The notes beneath the pieces are model-generated. The model did no database searches, was not told the origin of the DNA, and saw only the letters and a program-made list of their open reading frames with translations. Made by a program: the position numbers and the translations under genes. Below are positions 7,469 through 8,964 of a stretch of DNA of 8,964 nucleotides, one piece after another (the stretch's first letter is position 1; each line of letters starts with the position of its first letter). The DNA is taken from the NCBI GenBank assembly GCA_002439285.1, contig DJTQ01000300.1:1-8964 (forward strand), given 5' to 3'. The stretch is from Paenibacillaceae bacterium UBA6304. GTDB taxonomy: Bacteria > Bacillota > Bacilli > Paenibacillales > Paenibacillaceae.

Positions 7469-7777
7469 TTGATTCAGGCAATGAACTTTAATAATTTAAA
7501 ATCAGTGGACAACGTTATTGCGCCAAATAAACCGGTTGCTCCCACCCCGGCGGAGTCCATGAAGGAATTTAGTTCCTATTTAAGCGATGCTTTGGACGGG
7601 GTAGCAGCTCAAGAGAAGAACGTCGCAGCGATGAACAATAAATTTCTTATTGGTGAAGTAAGCGCGGACCAAGTAATGGTCGCTTCGGAGCAAGCTATGT
7701 TAAGTTTGCAGTTGACTACGCAAGTAAGAAATAAAGTGATAGAAGCTTATCAAGAGATAATGCGTACGCAAATTTAA
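7469..7777 (+). CDS. fliE: Flagellar hook-basal body complex protein FliE
   Basis: FliE joins the MS ring (FliF) to the rod and is needed early for export through the basal body. The 102-residue protein has the variable Pro-rich N-terminus (VIAPNKPVAPTPAES, 16-30), then the conserved helices: FSSYLSDALDGVAAQEKNV (34-52) and the C-terminal SADQVMVASEQAMLSLQLTT with VRNKVIEAYQEIMRTQI. Length is normal. The start is a TTG at 7469 behind AGGAG (7455-7459) with a 9-base gap. The in-frame ATG at 7481 would be 21 bases from that site and is less likely. It lies 30 bases after flgC and 32 bases before fliF, an order conserved across flagellated Firmicutes. Confidence 0.96.
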   Translation: MIQAMNFNNLKSVDNVIAPNKPVAPTPAESMKEFSSYLSDALDGVAAQEKNVAAMNNKFLIGEVSADQVMVASEQAMLSLQLTTQVRNKVIEAYQEIMRTQI

Positions 7778-7809
7778 TAAAACTAGCATGCTTCGGATGA
7801 GGTGACGTT

Positions 7810-8964
7810 GTGAATGAAAGACTTGCCCAGTATCGGGACAAAGTGACCGGGTACTGGAACCATTTTAGTAAGAAACAAAGAACATTACTTATTTCCACGG
7901 TAGCTATCATATTGGTGGCCGTGATCCTTCTAACGATTCAATTTTCCAAAACGGAATATGAGGTTGCCTTTACGGGGCTAGATTCTACGGATGCAGCGGG
8001 GATCATCAATCATCTCGAATCCAGTGGAGTCCCATATAAGCTTGGTACAGACGGAACGAGCATCTCCGTTCCCAGTAAAGAAGCTTCCCGCGTCAAAGTT
8101 GACGTCGGCTCGCAAGGGATCGTCCAGAACGGTTCTATTGGATGGGAATCATTCAATGAAAGCTCTTCCCTGATCGGGATGACCGATAATGAATTTAGTG
8201 TGAAATACAAGAGCGCGTTGAACGGTGAAATCGAACAGCTCTTGAAAAGGATGCAGGGGGTTCAAGACGCCAAGGTGCTAATAAACCTTCCGGCGGAAAA
8301 CGTATTTGCCAGCCCCGATGAACAAGAGAAAGCATCCGCATCCGTCGTTGTGACGTTCAAGCCGGGATATCGCCCGAATCAGGAAGCGGTGGACGGATAT
8401 TTTAATCTCGTGAAGACGTCGGTACCGAATCTGCCGGTGGAAAATATCTCATTGTCTTCCAGTGACGATACGGTATTACTGCCTACAGGACAAGGTGGTC
8501 AAATCGGATCGCTGACTACGGCAGTACAAGAAAACATGGCTCTTCAGAAAAAATTCGAGAGCGACGTAAAGCAAAGCGTAAGACAGTTTTTGGCCAAGCT
8601 GATGGGCCAAGACAAAGTAGAGGTATTGGTTACTTCCAAACTTAACTTTGACCAGATTAGCCAGAAAGAAAATCTCGTGACTCCTGTCGATACCGAGAAT
8701 ATGAAGGGCATCGAAATCAGTGCTCAAAAAATTCAGAAAAGCTATACCGGAGAAGGAAGTCCTGATAGTGGCGTAGCAGGTACCGGAGAAACGGATGTAT
8801 CCAACTATCCTGGAAGCGATACGCAAAGCGGAGGCTCGTCCTCAGAGGAATCATCATCTACCATCAATTACGAGGTCAACCGAATTACCAAGGATATTGT
8901 GGCCAGTCCATACGTTATCAAAGACTTAACCATTAACGTAGCGGTTGAACCACCTAACGGACAA
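7810..8964 (+). CDS. fliF: Flagellar M-ring protein FliF, N-terminal part (3' end outside window)
   Basis: FliF forms the membrane MS ring on which the rod, export gate and C ring are built. The frame is open from 7810 to the window end, giving 385 of the usual 520-540 residues. A charged N-terminus (VNERLAQYRDKV read from GTG) is followed by a membrane helix at about 25-45 (TLLISTVAIILVAVILLTIQ). Ring-building motifs come next: YEVAFTGLDSTDAAGIINHL, VKYKSALNGEIEQLLKRM with QDAKVLINLP, and VEVLVTSKLNFDQISQ. A Gly/Ser/Glu-rich loop (about 314-351) is followed by TINYEVNRITKDIV, as usual in this family. The start is GTG at 7810, 7 bases after GAGG (7799-7802); the ATG at 7814 is in another frame. 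The second membrane helix and the FliG-binding tail lie beyond the window. Confidence 0.96.
   Translation, partial: MNERLAQYRDKVTGYWNHFSKKQRTLLISTVAIILVAVILLTIQFSKTEYEVAFTGLDSTDAAGIINHLESSGVPYKLGTDGTSISVPSKEASRVKVDVGSQGIVQNGSIGWESFNESSSLIGMTDNEFSVKYKSALNGEIEQLLKRMQGVQDAKVLINLPAENVFASPDEQEKASASVVVTFKPGYRPNQEAVDGYFNLVKTSVPNLPVENISLSSSDDTVLLPTGQGGQIGSLTTAVQENMALQKKFESDVKQSVRQFLAKLMGQDKVEVLVTSKLNFDQISQKENLVTPVDTENMKGIEISAQKIQKSYTGEGSPDSGVAGTGETDVSNYPGSDTQSGGSSSEESSSTINYEVNRITKDIVASPYVIKDLTINVAVEPPNGQ

Overview
The window looks like a chromosomal segment of a flagellated low-GC Gram-positive bacterium, most likely a member of the Paenibacillaceae or a close relative. This is inferred from three things: the gene order dprA-topA-trmFO-hslV-hslU-flgB-flgC-fliE-fliF, the folate-dependent TrmFO in place of an S-adenosylmethionine enzyme, and the purine-rich ribosome binding sites with frequent GTG and TTG starts. 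All nine genes read left to right. No RNA gene, insertion sequence, prophage part or CRISPR array was seen.

Positions 2-523 hold the 3' part of dprA (DNA uptake and recombination). A 116-base spacer with a candidate promoter leads to topA (DNA topoisomerase I), which is followed closely by trmFO (tRNA m5U54 methylation). A 124-base spacer with a long inverted repeat separates trmFO from hslV and hslU, the peptidase and the ATPase of a two-component protease. An intrinsic terminator just after hslU closes this housekeeping block.

After about 310 bases of very AT-rich DNA the flagellar operon begins: flgB, flgC (proximal rod), fliE (rod to MS-ring junction) and fliF (MS ring, cut by the window end). 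These are the first proteins assembled at the base of the flagellum. The tight spacing (6, 30 and 32 bases) indicates one transcript that continues past the window as the large fla/che operon.

The layout closely follows the well-known Bacillus subtilis locus, with two differences. The xerC-type recombinase gene (codV), expected between trmFO and hslV, and codY, expected between hslU and flgB, are both absent. I found no undescribed system. The points most worth a second look are the two missing genes, CodY-box-like palindromes upstream of flgB although codY is not there, the HslV N-terminus (Met-Val-Pro-Ser, which should leave no N-terminal Ser or Thr after simple Met removal), and the hairpin-forming repeat before hslV.
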